Below are positions 8,692 to 18,578 of a stretch of DNA of 44,908 bases, piece by piece (position 1 is the stretch's first letter; each line of letters begins with the position of its first letter). The notes beneath the pieces were generated by a model. The model had not been told where the DNA came from. It saw only the letters and a list, made by a program, of their open reading frames with translations, and did no database searches. The translations under genes and the position numbers were made by a program. Origin of the DNA: an uncultured Erysipelothrix sp. (GTDB lineage Bacteria > Bacillota_I > Bacilli_A > Erysipelotrichales > Erysipelotrichaceae); contig CANRNG010000005.1 in assembly GCA_947631935.1 (NCBI GenBank), positions 1 to 44,908 on the forward strand, written 5' to 3'.

Positions 8692-10315
8692 AAAAATTGT
8701 AGTTGTGGGTGGTGTAGCGGGTGGGATGAGTTTTGCGACCCGCTATCGACGATTGAACCAAAGCGCAGAGATTATAGTTTTAGACAAAGGACCTTATGTT
8801 TCATTTGCGAATTGTGGCCTCCCTTACTATATTTCAAAAGAAATTACCAATCGTAGTGATTTATTGGTAGCGGATCAAAAAATGTTGGAAAATCGATTCA
8901 GGTTGAATGTAAAAACGAATCATGAAGTGATTAAGATTAATCCAACCGCAAAAACTTTGGACGTAAGAAATAAGGGTCGTATTGAAACCATGGGTTATGA
9001 TCAATTGATTCTATCGACCGGTGCCAAACCCATTGTTTTAGGTATTTCAGGAAGAAATGAAGGTGTGTTTACACTAAGAAATATTCCAGACGTGGATGCA
9101 ATCACAAACTATATCGAAAATCACAATCCCAAGTCCGCAGTTGTGATTGGGGCGGGCTTCATTGGTTTGGAAATGGCTGAAAACTTAAGAAAATTAGGTT
9201 TAGGGGTCAGTGTTGTTGAAAAAGCACCCCAAGTCTTACCTCCATTTGATGTAGAGATGGCACAATTTGCATTCAATGAACTTATAAAAAATAAGGTTTC
9301 AGTCTACACGAATACCAGTGTGACGCATTTTGAAGACAAATTGGCAGTTTTAGAAGATGGCACCAAACTGAATGCAGATATGGTCATCATGTCCGTGGGC
9401 GTTTTACCTGATACCCAAATCGCAGAAGATGCAGGATTAGTGCTCGGTATGCGTGGTGGTTTGGTGGTAAATGAGAATTACCAAACTTCGGATCCAAATA
9501 TTTATGCGATTGGCGATGCCATTATTGTGAATCATACCATCACCCATGAAAAGACCATGATTCCGCTTGCTTCCCCCGCAAACAGACAAGGCCGTCAGTT
9601 GGCAGATATTTTAAATGGGATTGAACATGCCAATCATGGTTCTTTGGGAACCGCTATTCTACGTTTGTTTGATTTAACTTTTGCTTCTACAGGACTCAAT
9701 GAAAGACAACTTCAAAACAAAAATTATGAAGTCCTGCACTTATATGCAAACAACCATGCTGGATATTTTCCAAATGCCACAAAAATTAATTTAAAGGTTA
9801 TTTTCGATCCGAAAACAGAAGCTATTTTGGGAGCACAAGCAGTCGGGAAGTCCGGTGTTGATAAGCGTATTGACGTCATTGCCACTGCCATCAAAGCAAA
9901 AATGAAAGTCAGTGATTTACAAGAATTAGAATTAAGTTATGCGCCACCTTATGGTTCTGCCAAGGATATTGTAAATATGGTAGGCTATGTATCTCAAAAC
10001 ATGATCATGGGGATCACAAAAACTGTACAGTGGCATGCGTTGGATAAATTACAAGAAGCCGGTGCTTTAATTTTAGATGTAAGGGAAGAAAATGAAGTCA
10101 AAGCTGGCGCTATTAAAGGTTCAGTTCACATGAAAGTCGATGATATTTATAAAAATATGAATCAACTACCCAAAGATCGTCATATTGTGATTCATTGTGA
10201 AAGTGGGGGTCGCTCCTATAACGCTGAACAAATACTAAGAGCCCATGGATTTGAAGTATCCAATCTTGATGGTGGATATCATCTTTATAAAGTTTTTGAA
10301 ACAGGGAGTAGATAA
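8681..10315 (+). CDS. CoA-disulfide reductase/rhodanese fusion (FAD-dependent pyridine nucleotide-disulfide oxidoreductase)
   Basis: VVGGVAGGMSFATRYRR, FANCGLPYYIS, VVIGAGFIGLEMAENL, NIYAIGDAI, C-terminal rhodanese HCESGGRS; overlaps upstream CDS. Confidence 0.93.
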   Translation: MDAKKIVVVGGVAGGMSFATRYRRLNQSAEIIVLDKGPYVSFANCGLPYYISKEITNRSDLLVADQKMLENRFRLNVKTNHEVIKINPTAKTLDVRNKGRIETMGYDQLILSTGAKPIVLGISGRNEGVFTLRNIPDVDAITNYIENHNPKSAVVIGAGFIGLEMAENLRKLGLGVSVVEKAPQVLPPFDVEMAQFAFNELIKNKVSVYTNTSVTHFEDKLAVLEDGTKLNADMVIMSVGVLPDTQIAEDAGLVLGMRGGLVVNENYQTSDPNIYAIGDAIIVNHTITHEKTMIPLASPANRQGRQLADILNGIEHANHGSLGTAILRLFDLTFASTGLNERQLQNKNYEVLHLYANNHAGYFPNATKINLKVIFDPKTEAILGAQAVGKSGVDKRIDVIATAIKAKMKVSDLQELELSYAPPYGSAKDIVNMVGYVSQNMIMGITKTVQWHALDKLQEAGALILDVREENEVKAGAIKGSVHMKVDDIYKNMNQLPKDRHIVIHCESGGRSYNAEQILRAHGFEVSNLDGGYHLYKVFETGSR

Positions 10316-10321
10316 TTAAAG

Positions 10322-10615
10322 ATGCGTTCAATTATAATGCAAGAAATGATGCACTTAAAAGACATTTCAATTCTCGATGTAAGAGAAATAGATGAAGTCA
10401 TGACGGGTAAAATTCCAGGAGCCCAAAACATGCCTTTGTCTTCATTTCAAGTCTTGATTCCTACTTTAAGTCGGGATAAAACATACCATGTCGTTTGTCA
10501 ATCTGGATCAAGATCGCTAATGGCTTGCCAAATCTTAACACAAATGGGTTATAATGTAGTTAATGTATTGGGCGGCATGGGTGCCTACAAAGGAGTATTA
10601 GATTATGAAATGTGA
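10322..10615 (+). CDS. Rhodanese-like sulfurtransferase
   Basis: ISILDVREIDEV, active-site loop CQSGSRS. Confidence 0.9.
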   Translation: MRSIIMQEMMHLKDISILDVREIDEVMTGKIPGAQNMPLSSFQVLIPTLSRDKTYHVVCQSGSRSLMACQILTQMGYNVVNVLGGMGAYKGVLDYEM

Positions 10616-10856
10616 CCAAAGCACAAAAAATAGAATGCAGAGAATTAAGGGCCAAGTTCAAGGTGTCATTAATATGATGGAAGATGAACGTAGTTGTGAA
10701 GACATTGTGATTCAACTGAGCGCGATCCGTTCCAGTGTTGATAAAGTGATATCCTTGATTACAACCAACAATCTATTGTCAACAATTGAAGAAAACTACG
10801 ATATATCAATTGAAGGTGTTGAAGAAGCCATTAACTTGGTTGTTAAGAGTAAGTAA
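10605..10856 (+). CDS. CsoR/CstR-family (DUF156) repressor, CstR-like
   Basis: NRMQRIKGQVQGVINMMEDERSCEDIVIQLSAIRSSVDKVI...EAINLVVKSK; last gene of persulfide-type operon. Confidence 0.9.
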   Translation: MKCDQSTKNRMQRIKGQVQGVINMMEDERSCEDIVIQLSAIRSSVDKVISLITTNNLLSTIEENYDISIEGVEEAINLVVKSK

Positions 10857-10888
10857 AAAGCATGCACATTTCGTTGTGCATGCTTTTA
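10856..10888. terminator. Bidirectional terminator
   Basis: AAAAGCATGCACA...TGTGCATGCTTTT. Confidence 0.8.
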
Positions 10889-11590
10889 GTATGAAAAATT
10901 TGAAAGTTTTAAGAAGCGGGTGCTCTTGTAATTATGAACATCAATAGAATAGTCAAAGATTTCTCCAGTTTTCAACATCGATTTATTGATGGATAATAAA
11001 GCAGGATCGCCTTCATTAAGGTCCAAAAGTTTTGCTTCATCTTTGGTTAGAGCGCGTGCTTGCAATACCCGATCAACATAACCAATTTGTTTGTTCAAAC
11101 CTTCGCGAATATAGTTATAAATAGATCCTTCTAAAATTTCTTTATTTAAGTAGGGAACGTGTTTGCGATTGAAGTAGGAATATTCAATAACCCATTTAAC
11201 ATTATCCACAACTCTCAAACGGGTTATGTGATAAATGGGTGCACCAACTTCGCATTGGAGTTCCTTTGCGATGGCTTCGGATGCGTTTTGTTCCTCAAAA
11301 TGGATGACTTTAGTTATAATAGTCGCATTATTGAAGTCTTGGGTAAGTCCTCTAAATGTTTCCAAGTTAATAGCACCATCTATCGAAATTTCTCTTATAA
11401 AAAAGCCGCTTCCCTGTATTGGTATCACAAACCCCTTGCGGACCAAAACTTCAATGGCTTTACGAATGGTATTACGACTTAACCCATAAGACTCGATGAG
11501 TTCATCTTCAGTGGGCAGTTTATCATTATAGATTCCTTCTTGTATTTTCTTTTCAATTGAATCACACACAACTTGATATTTATGTTTCAC
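10886..11590 (-). CDS. GntR family (HutC/UTRA) transcriptional regulator
   Basis: wHTH KLPTEDELIESYGLSRNTIRKAIEVLVRKGFVIPIQGSGFFI plus UTRA domain YHITRLRVVDN...WVIEYSYF. Confidence 0.92.
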   Translation of the reverse strand: MKHKYQVVCDSIEKKIQEGIYNDKLPTEDELIESYGLSRNTIRKAIEVLVRKGFVIPIQGSGFFIREISIDGAINLETFRGLTQDFNNATIITKVIHFEEQNASEAIAKELQCEVGAPIYHITRLRVVDNVKWVIEYSYFNRKHVPYLNKEILEGSIYNYIREGLNKQIGYVDRVLQARALTKDEAKLLDLNEGDPALLSINKSMLKTGEIFDYSIDVHNYKSTRFLKLSNFSY

Positions 11591-11771
11591 AAACGATCAC
11601 CTTCTCTCAAAATATTATACCATGAATTTATAGATATGATTAAAATAGATACCTATAAATCGTGTGAAATTATGGCTTGGATATATATTAGGTATGACTT
11701 TATAAAAAAGATGATGGCTTTATTGAGTTTGGGGGTTAGTTATGGTATTATGAGTCCGGAAATTAAGGTAG

Positions 11772-12977
11772 GTGTTTGTTATTTTGAGAAGACAAATCGG
11801 AACTGTCGCGAGAGGTATTCGCTGCCCCATTATACAAGAAAATGATGACTTGGTGAATATTGTAGTAGACAGTGTACTTGAAGCAAGTAAGTTACACAAC
11901 TATGAAATAAAAGACCACGATGTGGTTGGCGTTACGGAATCCATTTTAGCAAGAGCCCAAGGAAATTATGTTTCCATCGATGCGATTGCCAAAGATGTAC
12001 AAACCAAACTGGGAGATGGCACCATTGCCGTCCTATTCCCAATCCTATCTAGAAATCGATTTGCAGGAATCCTACAAGGTATCGCAAGGGCTGCAAAGAA
12101 AATTGTATTGGTTTTAAAATACCCTTCTGATGAAGTAGGAAATCCTTTAATTGACATGGATCAACTGGATGCATCGGGCATCAACCCATACCAAGACACA
12201 CTGACCTTAGAAGCGTTTAAAAAGCACTTCGGAGAAAGTAGACACCCCTTTACCAATATGGACTATGTTGGCTTTTACCAAGAACTTATTGAAAACGAAG
12301 GTGCCATTTGTGAGATTATATTTTCAAATCAACCAGAAGCAGCCTTACCCTATGCTGAAAACTTTCTAACAGCCGATATCCATACCTACAAAAGAACAAA
12401 ACGTATCCTGAAAGAAAAGGGTGCACAAAACGTTTTGAGTCTATCAGATATCTTAAATGAATCGGTAGATGGATCGGGCTATAATGAGGAGTATGGACTT
12501 TTGGGTGCCAATAAGGCAACCGATGAAACCTTAAAACTCTTTCCACGAGATGGTGAAGTCTTTGTACACGAGGTACAACGTATTCTTTTTGAAAAAACCC
12601 ACAAACAGGTTGAAGTCATGGTTTATGGGGATGGGGCGTTTAAAGACCCAGTTGGAAAAATTTGGGAACTTGCCGATCCTACAGTTTCGCCATTTTATAC
12701 CATTGGTTTAGAAGGCACACCCAACGAAATTAAATTAAAATACTTGGCTGACACCCAACTCAAAGGACTCAATCCTCACGAACTTAGAGAAGCCATTAAA
12801 GAAGAAATAAAAAACAAAACAAACAATAATAATGAGGCCAATAACAGACTGGGCACAACACCCAGACGTATCATTGATCTCATTGGTTCTCTTTGTGACT
12901 TGACCTCTGGATCAGGTGATAAAGGAACACCCGTTATCCATATCCAAGGATACTTTGATAGCTATTCTGACGAATAA
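11772..12977 (+). CDS. Coenzyme F420-0:L-glutamate ligase-like (CofE/FbiB N-terminal family) protein
   Basis: RRQIGTVARGIRCPIIQENDDLVNIVVDSVLEAS, VGVTESILARAQGNYVSIDAIAKDV, FPILSRNRF, MVYGDGAFKDPVGKIWELADP, TPRRIIDLIGSLCDLTSGSGDKGTP; exact start uncertain (GTG 11772 or TTG 11784). Confidence 0.75.
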   Translation: MFVILRRQIGTVARGIRCPIIQENDDLVNIVVDSVLEASKLHNYEIKDHDVVGVTESILARAQGNYVSIDAIAKDVQTKLGDGTIAVLFPILSRNRFAGILQGIARAAKKIVLVLKYPSDEVGNPLIDMDQLDASGINPYQDTLTLEAFKKHFGESRHPFTNMDYVGFYQELIENEGAICEIIFSNQPEAALPYAENFLTADIHTYKRTKRILKEKGAQNVLSLSDILNESVDGSGYNEEYGLLGANKATDETLKLFPRDGEVFVHEVQRILFEKTHKQVEVMVYGDGAFKDPVGKIWELADPTVSPFYTIGLEGTPNEIKLKYLADTQLKGLNPHELREAIKEEIKNKTNNNNEANNRLGTTPRRIIDLIGSLCDLTSGSGDKGTPVIHIQGYFDSYSDE

Positions 12978-13003
12978 AAAAAACACCATTTTATGGTGTT
13001 TTC
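12978..13003. terminator. Rho-independent terminator
   Basis: AAAACACCAT...ATGGTGTTTT. Confidence 0.75.
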
Positions 13004-13004
13004 T

Positions 13005-13766
13005 TTATTTCCAAGACAATATATTTTCCAAGACATTTTTATTGGTGGCCGCAATGACGTAATAATGATTTTTATCTAAGGGATATCCTTCAATTGTATC
13101 TCCAAAATACCAAGATCCACCCGCTTCCTTTAAAATAATAAAGGCAGCTGCTACATCCCACAAAGTAATCTTAGGGAACACATATGCAAGACCCATTTCA
13201 AAAGCAACTTCACAAACTTCAATGGCAGCACTGCCCAAGAAACGATGGGTTGCAATCTTGTTTTTAATTTCAGGCAATGGTTTTTTAAACAAACCTTCCT
13301 TGGATAAATCTCCAAAGATTAACCCCTGTTCAATGCGCAATGCATCTCGATTTGGATTCATTTGATAGGGAGTATTGTTGAGGTAGGCACCTTCTCCTTT
13401 GATTCCCTTAAATAAACGCTGGGCCATCACATCATACACAAAGCCAAATAACGGCTCGTTGTTGTTGTAGTATGCCAAAGAAATCGCGAAATGTTGTTTT
13501 TGATGAATTAAGTTGGTGGTACCATCGATGGGATCAATGATAAATAAATTATTTAAATCCTGAGTTTGGATGGTATCTTCCTCAGTTAAAAAATTTGCGT
13601 CTGGATATGCTTTCACAATACCATTCACTAAAAAAGCTTCAACTTGGTAATCGATATTGGTGACCCAGTCATGGGTATCTTTACTTTTAATATGTAATTC
13701 TTCTTGAATGAGTGTCTGAATCAACTCACCTGCTTCTAAAATTAACTGTTCAATAAATGCGATCAT
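13005..13766 (-). CDS. Inositol monophosphatase family protein
   Basis: FLTEEDT, FIIDPIDGTTNLIHQ, TLWDVAAAFIILKEAGG. Confidence 0.92.
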   Translation of the reverse strand: MIAFIEQLILEAGELIQTLIQEELHIKSKDTHDWVTNIDYQVEAFLVNGIVKAYPDANFLTEEDTIQTQDLNNLFIIDPIDGTTNLIHQKQHFAISLAYYNNNEPLFGFVYDVMAQRLFKGIKGEGAYLNNTPYQMNPNRDALRIEQGLIFGDLSKEGLFKKPLPEIKNKIATHRFLGSAAIEVCEVAFEMGLAYVFPKITLWDVAAAFIILKEAGGSWYFGDTIEGYPLDKNHYYVIAATNKNVLENILSWK

Positions 13767-14805
13767 AAGAGGACTCCTTTGTTTTCTTATAAATAAATTG
13801 TTTGGGGTTGTATGTATTATCTAGAGGCACTTCATTTATGATGTTTTGTGCCAAATCATAGCCGATAATAGGGCCACTGCTTAAGCCGCTGGACCCCAAA
13901 CCACTCACAATATAGATATCGTCATACCCATCAAGCTTACCATAAATGGGCAAGTTTAAGGGATTAAGGGCTCTTAATCCAATTTGATAGGTGGGGTCTA
14001 CATTGGGTAAATTGAGATAAACCGATGCTTGGTTTTTCAGATCGTTTGCAATATCCAGATCAAAATCCATATGGATTGGATCAGTCTCATGAGAAGCCCC
14101 AACAATCAATTCATATTCATTAAACAAAAGATCAATTTCACCCTTGGGTAATACCATAGTGTGATTATTTTTAGGATAAGGATACTTCAACAACATCCCT
14201 TTTTGGGCTTTGTGTTTTATGACATAACCCGGTAAATCCATTACTTCATGCAGCCTACCCCCAGGCGCCAGAATAATCTTATCGTATCCTTTATTTAAAA
14301 GATGAGATAGGGTTGTGGTTTCATTGATAAAGTTAACGTCACTCAAATGATGCCTTACTGTTTTTAAATACTGTGCCCCATCTACTTTAAAAGCACCTTC
14401 AATATAGATGCCTTTATTAAACTTTAAATCCTGAGGTATCCGATTTAAAGATGTGACTTCTTCAATGTGTTTCATGATGGGATTGTTTATATATCTTTTA
14501 GAAATCAATTCCCAAATAAATTCATGACGTTTTTCATTGATGATTAAGGCCCCTGAATGATCTACGAAACTATCGTCATCTAAATCTTTAATTAATTTTT
14601 GATAAAAATTGGCGCCCCTTTCAACCAATTGATACCAAGCCTTATTTCTTCTTTGAACTGACCATGGACAGACAATCCCAACGGCTGCTTTGGTGCCGCC
14701 ATATAGGTTGTCATCGTAAACGTCAATTTCTATATTTTTATTGTCGCTTAGGTAAAGGGCGGTTGTTGCGCCCACTATCCCAAAGCCAATGATTGCGATT
14801 TTCAT
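13750..14805 (-). CDS. NAD(P)/FAD-dependent oxidoreductase (DAO family)
   Basis: MKIAIIGFGIVGATTALYLSDN; start placed at 14805 (RBS AGGAGGT) instead of track start 14949. Confidence 0.88.
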   Translation of the reverse strand: MKIAIIGFGIVGATTALYLSDNKNIEIDVYDDNLYGGTKAAVGIVCPWSVQRRNKAWYQLVERGANFYQKLIKDLDDDSFVDHSGALIINEKRHEFIWELISKRYINNPIMKHIEEVTSLNRIPQDLKFNKGIYIEGAFKVDGAQYLKTVRHHLSDVNFINETTTLSHLLNKGYDKIILAPGGRLHEVMDLPGYVIKHKAQKGMLLKYPYPKNNHTMVLPKGEIDLLFNEYELIVGASHETDPIHMDFDLDIANDLKNQASVYLNLPNVDPTYQIGLRALNPLNLPIYGKLDGYDDIYIVSGLGSSGLSSGPIIGYDLAQNIINEVPLDNTYNPKQFIYKKTKESSYDRIY

Positions 14806-14889
14806 ATAACACCTCCTGTTTATTTTAATAAGATTGTGGATAACTGTCAATTTTTTGATAGAATATACTAAACAGAAAGAAGGACCCAT

Positions 14890-15567
14890 ATGAAAACAAT
14901 TGTAATAACGGGTGCAGCGCACGGATTGGGCAAAGCACTGGCGAACCATCTAAAAGATGAAAACCTCATTTTGATTGATCGAGACTTAGAAGCCTTGAGT
15001 GACTTGAGTGAAAAACTGGATGCGACGATGATTGTGGCTGATATTTCAAAACCAGACCACATAGAATCAATCGTAGATGCTTTGGAGGGTAAAATTGATG
15101 TGTTGATCAATAATGCTGGATTGTGGATATCGGGGGATGTTTCTTTTCAAAATAGCACACAAGAAAGACTCCATGATGTGATTGGATCCAATGTTTATGG
15201 TAGTATTGCGTTAATCACGGGACTTTTCAACAACCTCAAGGATGGATTGATTATCAATATTAATTCTCAAAGTGGTGTTGTGGTTGAAAAAGACTATCCA
15301 GTTTATAACGCAAGTAAACATGCAACTAAAGCATTCACCAAAGCAATTCAGGATGATTTGGCAAAATATAATATTAGAATTACCGATATTCATCCAGGTT
15401 TGATTAATACAGGATTTTATGAACGCGCAAATGATCCACTGCCCAAGGCAGTCCTAGATTCAGGTCTTGATGTCATGGCCATTGTGGATTTGGTGCAATA
15501 TATTTTAGATCTGCCCAACCATATTACCTTACCCAGTATAGAAATTAAAGATATGCGAAGCTTCTAG
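14890..15567 (+). CDS. Short-chain dehydrogenase/reductase
   Basis: TGAAHGLGKALA, INNAGLW, YNASKHA. Confidence 0.93.
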   Translation: MKTIVITGAAHGLGKALANHLKDENLILIDRDLEALSDLSEKLDATMIVADISKPDHIESIVDALEGKIDVLINNAGLWISGDVSFQNSTQERLHDVIGSNVYGSIALITGLFNNLKDGLIININSQSGVVVEKDYPVYNASKHATKAFTKAIQDDLAKYNIRITDIHPGLINTGFYERANDPLPKAVLDSGLDVMAIVDLVQYILDLPNHITLPSIEIKDMRSF

Positions 15568-15623
15568 GTTATTGTAAAGGGCGTGAAATCACTATATAAT
15601 AACTTTTAGATTCGGAGGATGAA

Positions 15624-17345
15624 GTGAAAAAATTTGGAAGTTTAAAAAAAATCATCTATCTCTTAACACTGCTTATGTTCGTGAACAGTGTTTTTGTGGT
15701 TGCCAATGCTGATTTTTCTTTGACAGAAGAAGAAAAAGAGTATGTCAAACAAAACCCCAATCCCAAAATACACTTCTCCATTGGGGATGCACCCATTCAA
15801 TATCGAAATGTAGATGAAGAATTTGCCGGCATTACCTATGAATTTATCCAAGAAATAGAAAACCTGACCGGTTTTGAGTTTGAATTAATTGGAAGAAATG
15901 CAAATGATCGCATTGACGCAACCCAATTCGATTTAATTGCGGGTGCTTCATTAACTTATGGTAACTACTCCTACCGCTATTCTGAGCCTTATTTGGTGAC
16001 TCAAGAATTCTTATTTATGAATAAAAATCTTAAAATTGAGAGTCTTAAGGAACTCGAATCATATACATATGGTTATACTACGCCTTATAATGATGCAAAT
16101 TTACAAGCATTAACGCATAAACGGCAATTTAAAAATAGCCAAGCTTTATTGCGCGCGGTTAATGATGGCACTGTTGATTATGGGGTTACCAGCATTTATA
16201 CGATTAATTATTACATAACACACTTTAATTTAAAGAATATTGAGTTTGTGCCCACTTCTATGGAAGGGAAAGATTTTAGGTTTTTATATGTCAATGATGA
16301 TCCAATCTTCATGAGCATCATCGATAAAGCAATTGCTTCGGTGGATGATGAGACCTTTAGGTTATTATTCATTAAGGCATCGGCCAGTAAAGAAGAAGGA
16401 ATGCTGCTGTACGAAATGTTTGAAGCCTTTAAATCGTACTTTATCTATGGCATCATTGCTTGTGTGGCCATAATTTTATACTATGCTTTGCGTCTTAAAA
16501 AAGCGAAGAAAAGTTTGGATTCTGAAAACCAACGTTTTCATATTTTATCGAATATATCTGATGAGATGTTGTTTCAATATAACCTAGATACTCAAATAAT
16601 TAATTTCCAGGGAAAAGAGAGTTTGGAATTTAAAAAAGCACCCCATTATGAAGAAACGAAGTTGCGTTTAAAAAACTTTTTAAATCAAAAAATTTCAGAT
16701 GGTGTATCCAGTTTGAAATATGAAAAGAAGGATGGTGAAGTCGTCATCATTCGTGTTTATCATTATAATTTGATTGGGGAATCAAATTTTATTATTGGAA
16801 AAATTATCGATGTAACCGAGGAAGTAAATCGTCATAATAGCTTGTTGAATCAAGCCAGAGTGGATGGTTTGACCAATTTATATAATGCAAAATATACCAA
16901 AGCCATGGTTGAAACCTTAATCGAGAGTAAACCACAAGACCAAGTGGATGCTTTAATTATCATTGATATGGATAACTTTAAAAAAATAAATGATACCTAT
17001 GGACACCTTCAAGGGGATGTATTGTTACAAGAAGTCTCCGTAGCCCTATCCGCTACCTTTAACAATGCCAGTATCATTGGACGTATGGGCGGGGACGAAT
17101 TTTTAGTGTATAATAGAGATATCATGAATAACGATAAGTGTTGTGATCAAGCCTATTCTTATTTGGAATTGTTGAAAACCGTCGAGTTTCCAATTGAAAT
17201 CACATCCAGTGTGGGCGTCAGTCTCATTACTGACCAAACCAGCTATGAAAAAATTTTTTATGAAGCGGACTATGCTTTATACCAGGCCAAACGATTAAAG
17301 AATCGTGTTAAGGTCTACCAGGAGGTTTCGTATGGCGAAATTTGA
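15624..17345 (+). CDS. Membrane diguanylate cyclase with N-terminal periplasmic substrate-binding (SBP_bac_3-like) sensor and C-terminal GGDEF
   Basis: Signal peptide, FSIGDAPIQYRNVDEEFAGITYEFIQEIE, TM helix, DMDNFKKINDTYGHLQGD, GRMGGDEF; GTG start with CGGAGG. Confidence 0.92.
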   Translation: MKKFGSLKKIIYLLTLLMFVNSVFVVANADFSLTEEEKEYVKQNPNPKIHFSIGDAPIQYRNVDEEFAGITYEFIQEIENLTGFEFELIGRNANDRIDATQFDLIAGASLTYGNYSYRYSEPYLVTQEFLFMNKNLKIESLKELESYTYGYTTPYNDANLQALTHKRQFKNSQALLRAVNDGTVDYGVTSIYTINYYITHFNLKNIEFVPTSMEGKDFRFLYVNDDPIFMSIIDKAIASVDDETFRLLFIKASASKEEGMLLYEMFEAFKSYFIYGIIACVAIILYYALRLKKAKKSLDSENQRFHILSNISDEMLFQYNLDTQIINFQGKESLEFKKAPHYEETKLRLKNFLNQKISDGVSSLKYEKKDGEVVIIRVYHYNLIGESNFIIGKIIDVTEEVNRHNSLLNQARVDGLTNLYNAKYTKAMVETLIESKPQDQVDALIIIDMDNFKKINDTYGHLQGDVLLQEVSVALSATFNNASIIGRMGGDEFLVYNRDIMNNDKCCDQAYSYLELLKTVEFPIEITSSVGVSLITDQTSYEKIFYEADYALYQAKRLKNRVKVYQEVSYGEI

Positions 17346-17682
17346 AAAAAAATTTAAAGGAAATGTGCAACATTTTCTAAATTATATTGATGATTCAGTG
17401 CGCGAAGGCAGTATCTCAAGCTCTTTGGAAGATGTCTCCAATTATCGAATAGGTGACGTTGTGGTGGGTGTTCGTGTCTATGAACGTTATTCATACTGGG
17501 GTGGTAACAGGGTTTCACTCAATGTTACTGTGGTCTCAGATGATGACAATATCTATATTACTGCTATCACATCGGGTGGCTCCCAAGCTGTGTTCTTTAA
17601 AATTAATACTTGGGGCGAAAGCAGTTTTCTGGATAATTTTGAACGTTATATTCAAAAATATATTATGGAGTATGCTCAATAA
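17332..17682 (+). CDS. Small DUF6054-like protein
   Basis: MAKFEKKFKGNVQHFLNYIDDSVREGSISSSLED...; RBS CAGGAGG; overlaps GGDEF gene; family assignment from memory. Confidence 0.6.
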   Translation: MAKFEKKFKGNVQHFLNYIDDSVREGSISSSLEDVSNYRIGDVVVGVRVYERYSYWGGNRVSLNVTVVSDDDNIYITAITSGGSQAVFFKINTWGESSFLDNFERYIQKYIMEYAQ

Positions 17683-18578
17683 TGAGAAAAGATATAGGCA
17701 TTGCATTTTCCGGCGGCGGTATTAAAACACTGTGCCAACCTGCCTTAATTTCTTATTTGGAAGACCATAAAATAAGGCCGGTTGCGCTCAGTGGTACATC
17801 TGCAGGCGCAATGATTGCGGCACTGATGGCAATGGGGCTTTCTTCTGAAGCCATTTTTGAAGAAATCAAAGGGGCCTTGGTAGAAATCGAACAACGTAAA
17901 ATATTACGGATATCAGGTCGTGAATTGTTGTTTAATAAAAAGGTAAAACATGGATTTATTGATGGCCATAGAATGGGCACTTTGGTACAAGAGATTTGCG
18001 ATAGGCTGGGTTTTCACCATCTATCAGAAGTAAAAATCCCTTTGGCCCTCACTGCAGTGGATCTTTATACCGGCACTTTGGTTGTGTTTGTGTCTCATCC
18101 ACACCTTTATTATAATACCCATCGAAGAACTGAAGTAATCTCAGATATTTCATTGGCACAAGCCATCACCGCATCTATGAGTTTTCCAATGGTCTTTGGT
18201 TCGGTTGAATTTGAAGATTATGCTTTAATTGATGGCGGGGTGCGCATGAATACGCCTGTTCCAATGTTAAAAGATTATGGAGCTAAGAAAACACTGGCGA
18301 TTACCATGCGGGGTCCCATTGACAGTGACATCCCGTTAAATAAGAGTTTGGAAGTTATTTCAAGGGTCTATGATTTACTATCTAGAGAAGCAGAATACCG
18401 TCACAGCAGTAAAGCGGATTACGTTTTCAATGTGCCGGTTATTGTTGATAATATTTTTGATTTACAAGCGGCAGATAAAATTTATAACCAAGGATTGGAT
18501 CAAATCGAAAAGGAGAAAGCGGACTTAGAAGCATTCTTCAAACGCAATTGGTGGCAGTCAATGAAGGAGTTATTATAA
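17682..18578 (+). CDS. Patatin-like phospholipase
   Basis: FSGGGIKT, nucleophile elbow GTSAG, catalytic DGG (LIDGGVRMNTPVPML); start overlaps preceding stop. Confidence 0.93.
   Translation: MRKDIGIAFSGGGIKTLCQPALISYLEDHKIRPVALSGTSAGAMIAALMAMGLSSEAIFEEIKGALVEIEQRKILRISGRELLFNKKVKHGFIDGHRMGTLVQEICDRLGFHHLSEVKIPLALTAVDLYTGTLVVFVSHPHLYYNTHRRTEVISDISLAQAITASMSFPMVFGSVEFEDYALIDGGVRMNTPVPMLKDYGAKKTLAITMRGPIDSDIPLNKSLEVISRVYDLLSREAEYRHSSKADYVFNVPVIVDNIFDLQAADKIYNQGLDQIEKEKADLEAFFKRNWWQSMKELL

Noticed and set aside
11573-11845. 90-aa plus-strand ORF between gntR and the CofE-like gene
   Set aside because: Overlaps both neighbours, no RBS, no recognisable domain; the real CDS starts at 11772/11784 in another frame.
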